Shown here one piece after another: positions 33,641-48,600 of a stretch of 64,000 nt of DNA. The notes below the pieces were generated by a model. That model searched no databases. It saw only the letters and a list, made by a program, of their open reading frames with translations, and was not told the origin of the DNA. The DNA comes from Tigriopus japonicus (taxonomy: Eukaryota > Arthropoda > Copepoda > Harpacticoida > Harpacticidae), in assembly GCA_010645155.1 (NCBI GenBank), contig JAAGOF010000243.1:466960-530959 (forward strand), given 5' to 3'. A program made the position numbers and the translations under genes. Positions within the stretch are counted from its first letter, which is position 1. The number at the start of each line of letters is the position of its first letter.

Positions 33641-36600
33641 TTAATAATGTCGCATTGGGCCCATAGCAAATCGGCCGGAATGGCCAGGTGGAGGTGGGCC
33701 AGGGTGGCCATGTCGTCCCATCATGTGGGGATGAAGCTGGGGTGGAGGTGGACCCATGTGGTGCGGTGAATAGAAATGACCCCTGGCCATCTCATGGGGA
33801 TTCCAATGCGGTGGAGGTGGCATCGCAGCCACCACTTGAGGGTACTGCTTTTTCATCACAGATTCTTTCATCTTCTTTCCAGAGTGTTGGAAATTGTGGC
33901 CACCGCCTCTGGAGACGGGCATCGGCTGTTGAGCTAACAGCAATTCGGGATTGTTCAGCTCATGATAAGATCGTCGTCTCAAGTCACATCGACTGACGTC
34001 TTCTTGCAATTCGTAGAGGGTCTTTCGTTTGTCTGATCTGGCGTCCAGTGAAGGATAGCGGTTGTCAAAGACCGACGTTTTCTCCCGTCTCAAAACCGGC
34101 CGGAAGGGTTCGGAGTTCAATCCTGAGCGCGAATTTCGTCTGGCCACCTCGGGACTCATGGCACGCCTGCCAGCAAACCCATGACCTTGGAAGTGCGGAG
34201 GGACAGCCATTCCACGGGCTTGGCCTTCGGATGATAAGTGATGGTGGTGATGGTGATCCCGATTGTAGACCTTACGAAGCTCAGCGGGGCTGCTCATGCC
34301 TCTAGCTGCTTTGTGAAATTCGGGACTTCGCGCCCGAGATTTTCGTTGTTCCACGGGACTTAGCACCCTGTTTCTGGAGCGTGGGGGACTCTTGTCCCTT
34401 CTGAATTCGGGGCTCAGTTCGCGTGTGAGTGGCACATTGTTGGGGTCATCGGCCCAAGACCAGACCTTCTCGAATTCACCGACAGCTTCCATACTGCGTT
34501 CAAATTGTGGGGCCATTAGGCCACTGCATTTTGAGGCTTGTCGAGTGACCTTGGCGCGATGGGAGGATTCCTCGTGGTCGTATTTCTCTTGATGTTGAGA
34601 CAGGTAGTTTTCTAGCTTTTTGTTGGCCTTCATGGACTCCTGAGGGCTTGAATCAAAGTCTCGAGTCCGAGACTTGTCCCGCGAATTATAACCAGTGTCT
34701 CGGTCAGTTTTGGGCCAATGTGCTGACTCATCCTCCTTCAAGGATGATGATGGAGCAATTCCAGAACTGATAGCATTGCCCTTGTTGCTGCTGAGCATTT
34801 TTGACTTCTGCTTGATTTCTGAGGGCTTGATCAATTTCTCCTCAATGGGTTTTCCTCCAGCTTGTTTTTGCTTCCGCTCCAACGATATGAATTTCTTTTG
34901 GATTTCCTGGAAACTGTTCTTCCTTGTCACCGTGGCCAACTTCGTATTGCCACCTTGACTAGATCGTTTTGGATCGGAAAGGTTTGGAGGTGATCGAATA
35001 GGCGAGGATTTTGCTGGAGAATCGTGATGATTCCGCTCCAAGTAGGGCTGGATAGAGACAAGAGGCTCGTGGATGTCATGGCTTTTTGCCTCATTGTCAC
35101 TGTGTTCACGAAGCTCAGGCCAATCATCATCTGAAACGAAGAAGAAGAGAAGTGTAATCAGTCGGAGAAATCAACTGCATTCTGTCAAGATCTTGACAGA
35201 TAATCACGTTCCAGTTCGAGTCGATCTTTGGACAGTTTGGAGGTTTTCTCCAAGGTTCATCTCCATCATGTAATTTTACGACGTATGGGAATTTTGTCTA
35301 GCCTTGAACATTAATTGAATTCTTATCTCGTTTTTCCTCCTGTCCTAGCCGGGGACATTTTTTCCACTTACTGTAATCCTCTTCAAAACGGAAAAAAATA
35401 ACTCTCGAAACGCATTTCAGAGATTCTACAGTCGCTATCATTCCATAACTAATCCTCTCTCTCCTCCAGAACCTTGAACATAGGGTGTACACCCGTAATC
35501 TTTTCTCGTGCCAAGCTCATTGCAATCTGCAATCAGCACCCAGATTAACGTTTAAGTGAGATTCACTCCCAGTGTCTCGTCTCAAAACATCAGTCCATTT
35601 GAGTCTGTGCCAGTCGTCCATATTACGTACGTACATTATTATCGCCTCAGAGCTACCAGAGACTTTGTTTCGGGTTCAAGCGAGCCCAATTTGAGTTGGC
35701 TTTACGACCCCCAAGGATATCACGTCCCGAATAAGAGGCTTGCGTCAAAGCCCAGATCAATTACATTCGCTCATTGGGGTGAAAGTAGCAGAGGTATTCA
35801 CTTCTTCCACCTTCCAAAGGTATGTCGCCCATCATGCAACTAACTACGTACGTTTAACCAAGCTAGCAAGCGAGTAAACCGAGAACCCAAGATTCGGATT
35901 CTAGGACTTGCAATTCTTCTCGAACCGGCGTGGATGACAATCTAAGGAGCGTTGATAAATGCCGTTGAAGGAGTTGAGTGGTGAATTTAGTCAAGGGTCA
36001 CAATCGTTAATCTACGGAATGATTTGCCCGGCACAATCTCTTTCTTTGAACCCTGATATAATGCAATGTCTAGATGGATTTCAAAATCTTTTTCTTCTTT
36101 GAAAGGCTGGAGAAATCAAGAAATGAAGAGATGTTTGAAGATAGCTTGGAGGCAAAAGAAGACGAGCTCAAGTAAGTCTCTCTGCGCTTTAAAGTTTTGA
36201 AGCGGATTCCGATGACAAGCAAACACGTCATGATGTGGGAAAGAAAGACATGGAAGCGAAAAGCTGTCCATTCTGGATCAAGATTCGAAATCTGTGGCTT
36301 CCTGGCTAATTACTTTTCAATCATAATTACCGTTAAACAACGAGGTTTTCGGTTCGCTGTCGCAAGTTGAAGTCAGATGAGAAACTTGCATGTCAAAAAA
36401 TGACCTTAGATCGGGATCTCTTGGCCCAAACTGAGATGACGGATCATCACCCATTCTTAATCATTACGGTTCCTTGAAGATGAGAGAAAATGATCCTCTA
36501 CCATTGGAGTGACTTTTGAAGGTCAGAAAATCTGTTTTGGGAGATCAAAATTCCAACCCAAACTTTCAGAAGGCTCGGATAGATCTTCGCCATCCATCTT

Positions 36601-39600
36601 CAGATCAGAGACAATTAAGATAGATTGGTATTCCTTGATCCAAGTGAAAAAACGTTGGCAAAAAATGTGTGTGTCCTCGAAGTTTGTCAGGTAATCGAGA
36701 GGTATTCCTCCTCCAACTGACCTCTACCTTGTTTGAATCACATTGAGCCTTTCAAACATCCCATTTCGAGCTGAATAAACATTCTTCCTCATTCATCTGG
36801 CATTTTCAAGTTCTATGTATGCATGCTTCAAAGGTCGGGGGAAACAAGACAAAGGTTGAAAATGTCGAGACCAGACGTCTCCATTTCTGTGGAGGGATAT
36901 GATTAATTCTCTGGCAGAGAGATCAGCTTTGACGATGATGGTTGTGTTTCCAGGAAAAAATAAGGTAATTAGCATCATGAGCTCCCAGAGATCAATTAGA
37001 TTTGGGCCGGAAGAGAAAAGCGAACTGAAAGTACGGCACATCTCGTCACTTGAGCTATACTTACTCAAACTCTGTTTAGAATTTTTATAAAAGGAGCTGA
37101 TTTTCATTTCATATTGCAAAATCCTCCATCAGTTCTTGTCAATAGTTGTATTTTGGCTTTTAGTTTTTTCGGCCTATATAAAGCAAATTTTCAGCATATT
37201 AAAATGTTGTGTATGGTCCGATTTTTTTTTTTTTGCTCGCCCTTTAAAATGTGCAATTTTACTTTACAAATGAAATATTACATCCGCGGGGTCCTTACAA
37301 ATAAAGGATAACTTTAGATAAATCTCGTTTACATTTGGTGATTGTGAAGCAACATAACTCAAGATGTCAAAACTATTTTCTATGTTTCATTCAGCAATGT
37401 TCAAAAACAAAAAGAGTTTGCTGATAGAATTTAGATTTTAAGCTGAAATAAATCAAACGCCAAATAAAAGCATCGCAATAGAAGAATTCCTATATTTGTT
37501 CATATTTTGAAGACTTTTGTATTTATTTTGTATACATCAAGTTTCTTCTCCCTTCAAACTGATCGATCATATTGATGAGAAAATAAGAATCGGGAATTAA
37601 ACGAAGATTGATCCAATGAAAAACAATAGCCTCATTGAGGATTAGAAACATTGAAATAGAAAGTGCGGTATACGGTATTCTGATTGGAATTTTCAACTTG
37701 ATCTACTTAAACCATTTGGTTTATATTTGCAACAATCTCAATGCTTGCTCTTCCAGTATATATTTTTTTCGAAGTACGGATGTTTCATTTCCAGCAAAGT
37801 AGTGGAAGTACGTTTATAATCTCTCGTCAATGCCCGAAAATTAGTTCCTGTATCCTACTGACCATTACGTTTTCAATTGAGGGTTTTGAAGCGAGGTAGT
37901 CTTTGGATTGGATCGCCTCAAAAATGATCAATGATCTAGGATACCAAAATACGGTGATTGAAGCAACCAATCGGAAGGAGCTCGAAAAGTGCCACAGTTC
38001 CATTTCTAGTACGAATTGACATCCCAATGAATATTAAAGCTTCAGGACGAACGGTTAGCAATTCACTATACATCTTTTCAATACAAAAGGCGAGCCTGAA
38101 AACTTTTGATCAATAGAATGTATGCCCAAGGACAAAATGCATTCCGATATTTGCCTTCAAAGAAGCGGAGACCAATCAAGGAATCGATAATGAATGGCCA
38201 TTTTTGCCCCATTATTCCATGTCTCTTGCATTCAAACACCTATTTCTTGTCGTTTCTCTTTGCCTGAGGACACGTGGTTTATGCATTAGGCATGGTTGAT
38301 TAATAGTGGGCGCCACGAAGCCCTTGATTAGGCAAGTATTAGTGGGTTTAAGGAACTATGCATATTCGCAAGAAGTTTTTGAAGCCTGCTGTATTTGAAA
38401 TGAGCATTCCGGAAGCAAGCAGAGCAAAGCAGAGCATCAGACGTGAAATCGGGAGTGATTATGAACTTTTTAGAGGCTTGAAAGTGGAGAAAGTTTGACA
38501 ATCTTTTCGACTGTCTACGAAACCCGTCATTTCACACCAATCTGAACCTTCAAATCTCTTAATTGCGTGATGGAACTGTTCTCTTTCTTTTTGGTTTCTC
38601 GACGTTGATGCTAGAAATTTTTGCGGCCTTGTTCGATGTCAGCGTTGAAATCACTCGATGAGACCACCATTTTAAAGGTCCGTTTTAATAACAAGTTTGC
38701 AACTTGTTGACCTCGACTTAAGAGCGGGATAATAATTAGGAGTCGAGCGAATTGGATCACCATTGAGATAAGCCACTCAGTATTCTCGAGGGCAATCTTG
38801 GTGCTCAAGATTTCAATTTGTTTGGGCGAAGGTTGGTCGAAAAAAATACAATCAGCGCAATCACCTCGGAAGTTCTTGTTTGGCAATCCAAATGTGTCAT
38901 AACGGCTCGCTCCTTTTCAACACAGAGTTGATCCATTCAGAGATATTCAAAGGCAATAACTAATAAGTAATCACGCGATGCACTCTGCTTTAGGGTGGGT
39001 AAGTCCCTCGCCTTTCAAAAGCCATCTCCATATAGAATCCTTTTTCCGACCCACCAAAAAGTTTTGCTTGTAATGACGTTGATTACATCACGGATTTGAA
39101 GTTGGTCAGAGTGCAGAGTGACGTCTGACTTTGCAAGACTTCAATCAAAGTCACTCCTTACACTAGAATCCACTCAGCCCACGTGATAAGAGGTGTGTTG
39201 TGATCTGACGACATTTATCAAGTTGTCTAGTCCAATTCGTGTGGTCGGAATGCCCAAGTTCTTTCTTCATTTTGCCTCTTTTTCTGCCTAAACCTGATAG
39301 CAAGGTCGCCCAGCCCATTTTATTTACTTCATCAGGTGGTTGACTTTATACAAGGATGTGATATATCTCCCCGGCGTATATATAATCAATTAACCGTGTG
39401 CACATTCATTTGCATAGTACGAGATGGTACAATATAATAAGCACTGCCAAGCTTCGTTGTCTCATCATGGTTAGACTTGAGGTCGTGATTCCATTGTTTG
39501 GCGAGGGATGCACATTTGGCAAGATTGTTCATCATCGCACAACGCCAAAAGAAAAGTGGCAATATGCTACAAAAATGCCAAAGCTACCATTCCTTTTGGT

Positions 39601-42600
39601 TCTCGGTACAGTTTTGAAGAAAATCTTGTGTGAATGCGTGCAGCTCTATGACAAAGACATAATCCGTTTTGGCTTTGGGCCATTTAAGCATGGCGTGAAG
39701 TGTGAGTGCAATCAACTGAGACAAAGACCAAAATCGTCGTAGCTCTTCTCAAGTTACTTCTTTTTGGGAAGGAAACAACAGCTTGAATCCATGTCTTTGA
39801 TGAACCATCTGATGTCAGAGATAGAGGGAGAGGCATCACCACCGTTGTCGTCATGGTCTCAATAAGATACTCGATGTTATTAGTTAGTGGCTAGGAAGCC
39901 AAGTTAGATGAACATGAGAAGGTGCAAGATAATGGTACTTCCATTCAGGAAGTAGTAGTATCTTGTGCGGAAAAGTCGCTACGATCAAATTAGCCTTCCA
40001 ATCGTTGGGTGAACGTTAAATTTGGCGAAAAGTACGGACGACGACGACGGTTGAACTTTGAACTTGGGTTTTCTAGGTTGAAATGTGCCCATTTTTCACC
40101 CCGAAATGGCCTCCTCCGAAGGTGCAAAGTGTGATTTGTTGGCATGTCCATAAATCAGTAGAAATGGAGACGTCGTCTCCAATTTAACGTTGGCAACTCT
40201 AGTAATTACATAGAAACCAACTAGTGACCATTCAGCCAGAAGTAATTATTGTTTCAAAGTGCACAATGACCCTTGATCAGGGACAAGTAAATCCTAAAAT
40301 ATCCGGTTTTTAGTGTTTGCTTACCATTTTTATAAATGTCTTTAGCAACCAAGTTCAAACCAGTTTTGGTTGTCCTGAACCAAAACTGAGTTCCGATTAA
40401 AGAGAAGGAAATATAAAGTCGCTCATCATGAGACAATCTAACGTTACATGTGGATAATGATCGTTGAAATATGTCGGATAGTAAAACGACCAGATCCCAA
40501 TTTTAGTCCAATTAAAGTCGGCTATGTTATCGACACAGACATCTTGCGACTCTTAAAGAAGCTTCTATGGCTGACAAAGCTAATCTTGTCATCTCAAATT
40601 AAACCTTTTTTTCCTTTAACTTGAAGGTTCTTAAAGTTGTCCTTGCCAAGTTTGACTGAATTGCGAATATGTACAAGGAATATTCATTACCACAATAGAA
40701 ACCACCTCCACAAGATCTAAAAACTGAGGAGCTAGTCAGAACCGGTTGAGTAACAAGATGCGGTTTAACTTGATCTTCCGAGTTGATTCGTTTTACCTCG
40801 AAGGTTATCTAGTTTGGAGATTTTTCTCCCCGTTCTTTTTAGCTTCAGGTCATGACAATTCTAGATTCCTCTGGCAGACACGGAGAAGGGAAATTAGGTC
40901 AAACCTATCCAATCTGGGATTCAAGGCCCCCTTATAACTAGAGGAAAACTTCATTTGCCCGGAAGCTGGACGTTTTGGAATCTTGACGACTGACATTGAA
41001 CTTCACCGACCTCCACAGAGATTCATTATATTTTAAACAAATTTGGTTGGAATGAGCATCTGTTGAATATTTTTTTGGTTGGGCGGTTCAGAAGATGGAT
41101 GACGACTGCATCTTCTTTTCGCATTTCTGGGGACCTCCTTTTCCCACCAACGAAACATGATGCTAATGTACAGAACAACAATTCTCCCGCTAGACAAAGC
41201 AAGTACTCCGTAATTCCGACCCATTCAAGGGCATCATGGTTAATGCTAATGTTGATGTAGGAGGACTAAGGGGAAGAAGTAAGGAGGCCAAACCCTGCAA
41301 AACTATTAAAGCTCTGCTATATGTATACTGAACTACAATTGTTCCCACCTTCCATACGTTCACCCGTCCATGATTCGTTTTAGCAGCCACAAGAGCAATA
41401 ATGTACAACATGTGGGTTGACGAGCATGACCAAAGCAGAGCAGTAAAACGATATGTACGTAAACTAGCATTGCTTGATGTCTTTGACTGAACATGTATCC
41501 TGTATTCGAGGAAAAAGCCAAGGACATTATGGTTCGGCCAATCCAACAACAATGGAGATGTTTGGCAATTATTCCTAGTATTAACAATGAGCCATTGAGA
41601 GCGCCAAGGAGAACCCTACAAGCGTTATAGACATTCAATTCATTGCAGAAGGTGAATTTGCATGAGAAACGAAGGCACGTCAAATTTGGAAATCAGGATA
41701 GCTTTTAAATAGGTTAGAAATCTGGGTGACTAACCCCAACTTATTTTTCCCAGAATAGAGGAGATTGAGATCTACTCAAGTCAGGTAGAGGATCTTATGC
41801 AACAACCCAATTTGGGGCTTGCATTTTTTTCTTCATTTTTCGTGCCATAAATAACGAGTTGAGCCTTGAAGTGCTCGTTGGAGATTAACTGTGAAGGGAA
41901 ATTTTTACCCCTTCATGGCTTCGCAAGCTTGAAAAAAGGTACCGACATTTAAATCCACTTTGAGGGCCCGAGGAAAATGCAAATTATTAAAAGATTTCGT
42001 CACTACCCAAATGGAATGACCTTAGAAGAATAAATAGCGTCCCCTCCGAGGTCCAACTAACAATCCAAAGAGCAATCAACTCCAACCCATTCTTCAGCTC
42101 AAAGAACTTGACCTTAATAGCCAACAATTGACATTCTACATTTGACTGCAGTGCCGAAATGTGAATGAGACTCACCTGAAAAAGAAAGAACGGTCTTGTT
42201 ATCATCTGTTCTGAAATTTTTCCAAACATCAAACATGTCATGTTGTCTTCCGGGGTTCCCGTTAAGGCTCGTAAAAATACTTCAAGTAGCTATCAAACCC
42301 CTGCATTACTGAAGTATTTGAGCTGGGGCAACAAATGAGGCGGATGATTTCAGGTGGACAAACAGATGGAGAGGGAGGGCAATCTTCCGCCCTCGGGATC
42401 AACCTAAATTGGTTTTAACTGGCACACACCGATCTTGCCCAATTTGGCACAGACACAAGATCTTGAGGCCATTCACTTCCATCTTCGGTTGCAACGGGAC
42501 CCAACGGCAGAAACAGTCAAGATATGGAAAACACCAGGTTTCTAGACAACAACCGAACATTCTGAATAGTCTTTCTCATGTTGAATGGCCTCTACCATCT

Positions 42601-45600
42601 GTTACGATATGAGTGTAAAACAAAGGTTTCCTGCTTTTCACATCTTGTTGTGCTTTTTCCCACTATGTAGCTGTTGTTGCCTGTTCGATCTTGTCTCGAA
42701 TAAAAACGTGGTCACTTTGAGGCTATTAAGAGATAATAGACCTCCTTGCAAGCACTTTGGGAGAAAGAAAAAATAACAAAGAATGTGCAACATGTAAAAT
42801 CTCGATTGGGTAAATGGACACTGGTTCGAACCGCTTTAGATCCTTGGCAAAAAGGCTCTTAAAAACTTATCGCACATGCATCTTATTACTTTTGGGAATA
42901 CTTGGCAGGAAATTGAGGTCAGTCCACAGTTATCCATTTAAATGCCATCCATGATCCCACACGAAGGTGGAGTTGGGAAAACGAGATGCCATATACCTGT
43001 CCAATACAATATGATGGCCAAATTATGGAGCTTGAAACCAATCTGTACGGGGATTTTAGCACAAATGTGCGGGCTCTTAAGCTAAGCAAGGAAGCAAGCA
43101 AGCCAGAATGCCGAGGGCGTCCTATTTCCAACAATGACAGCGATCTATGTTCTCCGTACACAATCAGAAAACCGGAAATTGACCAAAGAACGAGGGTGGG
43201 AGCTTCGTTCAAGTCCTGATTTTCTCTTTAGACACGAGTGTGAAGAGCCCTGGAAGCCACTTTCGTCAATCCTAGAGGGCAAAATCGAAAGAAGACTTGG
43301 ACCCTGGGCCAAATTCGTCAAATTAGAGCTTACGTAGGTATATAGGATGGACAGCAACGATTTCTAAGTCCGGCAGGAATCCCTTTTCTCTTCTCTGAAC
43401 GGAATGCATCAACTTTGCTTCTCGGGTTGGCCGATTGTACATGTAATGGAATGGTTTTTCTTCCCTCAAAGATGAATTTGACATAGGCGTCGAACGAAGC
43501 ACGAGGTATCGTCGTCACGAGGAGGACTTTCACCCCTGCTCCAAAATGATATTTTAGATTTCTCTTCAAATCAGCCTTGTGACATGGTTTTTGAGCTGCT
43601 TTGTCTTGTGGTTTGACATGGATTCCCGGAGAGTCAGTCAGTCACCCTATGGATGGCCCTAATGAAGGCTCATCTAAACCGAGCTTGGGTTCTTTTAGAC
43701 TGTTTTGCATGGTTTGATGGAAAACCATCGCTGAGTTATTCTTCGTCAGTGAAGCATGTCAGTTTTAGATGGACGTTTCTGCTTGATTGATGAACCAAGC
43801 CGGTTCTACTTACGGTTCTAAACTCTATAGTAAGTTAGTCCCACAATGTAGTTACGGTTTGGAATAAAGTCGATTTTGATGGTGTTGACTTCCATGAAGC
43901 TCCCAAAGAGATGACTCCAAATCAAGAGGCTCAATACGTGATTTTGCACACATTTGTTCGGCCACTCTAAACGAATACCATGCATGAGGAGGGAGGAAGG
44001 AAGGGAGGGCATTCTCAACGAGATAACTACCATTCCATTCAAAAGACTGACGTTAAGATGATCATGGCGGAGATCACGTCTGAGAGTGGAAAAAAGGCAA
44101 CAAAATTGGAAGTAACTGTAAGTGGAAAGAGGTTTTTTGACCCCATTCCAGAGCCCCTGCAAAGTTCCGCACCATTTGGTTTAGTCATGAGTGGTGTGCT
44201 CTTTCCAGTTATTTCAGATGTGGGAAACTTTTTCCTGATGAGCTTGCAGAAACGATCGCCGATGAATTGATCCATTCACAACTGACTCCCCAACCACAAT
44301 CAAGAAAACAATGCAACACAATAATACACCGTGCCTTTGAGTATTTCTGTGGTCCGTGCGAGTCTCAAGAACCAATCTGGTTCCATTCTGGACGAGGAAT
44401 CACGTTAGACGATGCCATATTGAGTTGCTCAATAAAGCCCAATATAGACAGTCCTCGATTAGCGAGTAAACCGAATCCTGCAACTCCTTGATTTCAATCG
44501 GTAGATAGAGTAATGAAGAAATCACGATCCACTTTCCTTCACATCCATGTTTTGTAGCATTCTTTGCTTGCCTTGGAAAAGAAAGTCACTCGAGAAAATC
44601 TAATTTGCCCAATTTATGCACTCACTCATGGAGCATCTATCTAACATATGCTACGTCGAGTTCCTATAATTCCAATGGTAGTAGTGTACTGTACTTACTG
44701 TACCTAGCTGAGTATTGTAAGTGGACATTATTTCGTCATCGCGCTTTCCTTCAGAGCTATGTTCTCAATGTTTGATGAAAGACTCAGATGGAAGTGGAAG
44801 ATGGTCTACATAGCTTGCAAAGGAATTCTACGATTTCCCCTTCCCTTTGTTATCCTGGTAAACCCCAATATACGAAGGATGGCTGCAAGGAGTTTGCGGA
44901 TGACAAAGAACACGTCGATGTAATGTCGGTCTTGAGGGTTGTGAGAAGGAACCCACTGACTGACGAGGGCTTCTTTGTCCTAATTTCTCCGAATTTTCCC
45001 TCCAATACAAGTTGACCAAAACAAGCGAATCGATCGTGAGGCGTCATGAAGGCAGTCTACTTACTCCGAAGAAGAAATGAGGCTTCCTCATTTCGAACCG
45101 CGGGATTCGTTTTCGATTTCGATTCAAGGGCAAGAAAGTCACGCCGTTCAGTAGGTAGACACTAGAAAATATCATTCAACCCATGTTTAGAACATAGTAC
45201 TTGCTCGTTGACAAAAAATGGTGGCTCAAGAATCAGCTTTATGGCTTCATCTCGTATGCAGTCAAGGTAAAAGAAATTGTGATGGAAGACCCAAACCTCT
45301 AATGGACGAGCCAATGAGGAGATTAGTCATCTATATGGAAGTTGACTCGGCCAAAATTTTCGCTCTTTCAGTTGTTCACGGAGGTTGGTGCACGTGCATG
45401 TGACTAAAAATGTACTTGAATACTGCATGTGTACATACATAGCGTGGGCGCATCAAAGAAGGATGGGTAGATGAGGAAAAAATGCCAGGAATTTTAGTTC
45501 AAGGCGAAGATAGGTCTATTGAGGCACGTTAGAAGTCCGTCCAAAAAGATGCTTTTATCATCGCGACTTTTGGGCTGCCAAGGTTACGCTTCAAAGACAA

Positions 45601-48600
45601 CGATGACGAGGTTTGAAATCGACACGAAGCACCATCGACGACCTTTAACTTAAGAAATCGGGTCAAATGCTGTTTTCCGTTGCTCAACCATGATTATTTG
45701 GAAAACTGAATGGTGACAAAGCAATGGCCGCTGATTCCGGGTAGGGGGTTCTTGGTCGAATTGCCGATGGATCCAGGGGTTCTTCCAAGATTGAATGGGA
45801 TTGTCAACAAACTCAACAGATCTCCTTGAACGGTTTTCTTTCATTGCTAATGCTTATTGAATCCTGGCGACCTTCACTCACTCCCAAATAATTCTGCCAT
45901 GAACACCCTTGAATGGATCGAGTTGTACAAACAAAATCATCCATGACTTAAGGGACAAGGTCAATCGTTTCATTTCTCATTCTAATCAAACCTCCACCTG
46001 ACTGATTCATTAAGCCATTCGGCAAAGAGCCCATCCAAATCAATCGATTTCCCTTCCTTTCCACTCCTATCACAAGAACCCTAATTTTCTTTCCAAACAA
46101 AAATCAAACCCAAGTGAATGGCTCCAGATTTCTTGTTGTGTATCAAAAAGAAGAACCCGGGTACAGTAAATAACCGTTTTGATTCATCCACCAAGAGCCA
46201 AAACCATGCCAAACCCAGTCCGTAACTCTGAATCAAAGCAGGATTCAATCCGCGAACCCACGGCCACAGCAACAACAACTTTCAGTTGGTCGGGAGTCTG
46301 GCAGAGCGTGGAATAGAAAGTGATTTCTCCAACGAGAATCTTCCTTAGCCAGTTTTTTCTTCTTTCTTTCTTTCTCTCACTCTGAATCTACCCTGGAGTG
46401 GTCGGTCGGTCGGTCGGTCGTCCTTACTATACTAGAAGAAGGAGTACTATAGTATTCCAATGTGAGTACGAAGCGACGTCAGTGTTTATAATCCATGTGC
46501 CAACAAGCCTACGATATGCCTGTGTGTGTACCATGTGTACCATGCCTTCCTGGACTGGTTGGCCGGTTTATGGTAAAGCGATGATGGCTTAGGCAGGAAA
46601 AATCGTTGTTTGGCCCAATGCTGCCACTCGTTGAGACCGGATTGGCCCGCATTATGCAGCCTGATATAATTATGTAGGAGCATACAGACTTCCTGAAAGT
46701 GGTTGGATATCTCAGAGTCCAGAATTTGTCACTTTTGCCATGTGGGACGCCTTGAAATGTAGGTCAAAAGTGAGGACAGGCTTAACGTCTTCGGGGATAA
46801 GCGGATTGTAGAAACAGGTTTGCACCATTCACGGCGTTAATGGTTGATCAAGTGATATTATCCGGAGTTCGTGTGGTGCCCACGTGTACTTTCACCTAAT
46901 TTGGAAAAAGAGATTCCCTTTCACCTAATTGGAAATGTCAAAATGAGGATTTTGACACCCTTAAAAGGTACCGGGCAGTTCGAGTGTTGGAAGAGGCCTT
47001 ATTCATCGATAGGTCATCGTGAGTCATGTTTTTTTCATGAGGAGCCGTGTTTGACAGACTGACTTGTGATATCACGTGTGACTAATTGCTTGCATATAAC
47101 TCCAAACTTTCTAGTGGAACTTGGAGTAAAGGATCTCTCACCTTTTCTCCTTCGCCAACCAGCTTTCTGAAGTGACTATTTCTATTCAAACCTGATCCGA
47201 TTGCATGAAAGATTTATCAATGGAATGAAGAATGGTAACACACAAAAAAGCGTCTACCCATCATTCGTTTGATGATTAAGAATGGAGTGGGTACAATTGT
47301 GGGTAGAAGCCAAGTTCCGATTTTCAAGCTTGAAAGACAAACAAAAAAGGATCTTTCTCTTCACTTTCATGTCTACCCACAATGGGATTCCAAAGCTTGG
47401 ATAAAAAGAATCAATTCGACGCAGGAAACTGAAGAGTCAATCTGGCGTAGGCGTTGTTGAAATTTGAGGATATCACTTGGAGAGGTTTTGGGGTCTAGCA
47501 AGAACTTTCAAATGATTGCCAAATCCTCAAGCCAAAGAAGAACTGTAGGAATCTTTACAATAATCATCCAATGATGTGGAATCTTTTTCGCCGCTCTTCT
47601 TAGCGAGGCAAAAGAGTCATGATTTGGCGGGCTATCAAAAGTTGAATGAATGTTCTTGTGGACAAAGCTTGGCGTAAATTACTTTCATTATCTTTTTAGA
47701 GGCCCATTAGGTAATAGCCCTTTAGGGTTTTTTCAAGTAGCCTTTTAAAAATAAAAGCCACGTTCTGTTGAACATCTAAAGTTTACTGCCTTGCATCATG
47801 GCACAAAACTGCCTTTTTGAATGTTGAATGTAACAATCGTGAAGTCCGAGATGAAAAATGGGATGCAATAAATGAATTGTGCACTACTTTTCCATCAATT
47901 ACCATACTGTTTTTTGTTCCAATACCGTGATTTGTGATTGTGATTATTATCCTAATCGATGGACCAAAAGAGTCTCTTCCCTTTTTCAAAATGGTCAGAC
48001 CGTTAACAAAGCAAATTGACCAGAATCAAGGCAACCTTCCAGGAAGTCAAGCAGGGCTCTTTTCGTGATCTAGAAACAGGTTCAACACTTTGTCGTCAAT
48101 TGTGCGTAGACATGATCTTTGGCCATTTGACGCCAAACCACACCAAGTCTTCATTCCAGTGATTCCAGAGCAGATTTTGCAACGGGATCACATTTGATGA
48201 GAACAACCGGGGCTCTGAAATTGTCAAAGCGTCTTCATCTCTTCTGATTGTCAACTTGTCACTCCATTTATGTATGCTTGAAAGTGAAAACGGGAAGATG
48301 AAGATATCATGTCTTTGAAGATCCACTAGATATCGATGCATCTTCCAGAACTGGCTTTTGCTCAAAGCCCAAGACTAGTTTGAAGAGATTGTCCCAATCC
48401 ATTTACAAACTGCAGACAAAGGACCCTGGTCCGTTCTCTTTGTTCATTGGAAGAGCAATGCAAAACACCGCCTCCATAAACCTAACCCTAAGCTAGTAAA
48501 AGGACTGGGAATCGTCGTGGAGATTGTCAGAGACGATATCAATTGGCAAGGTTCTAGCCAAGTGAGCTTGGTTTCTCTTTCATTGCATATCAGGGATTCA

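Noticed and set aside
41190..41683. Two overlapping minus-strand frames in the PTB intron
   Set aside because: Different frames, no domain, no consistent splice sites.
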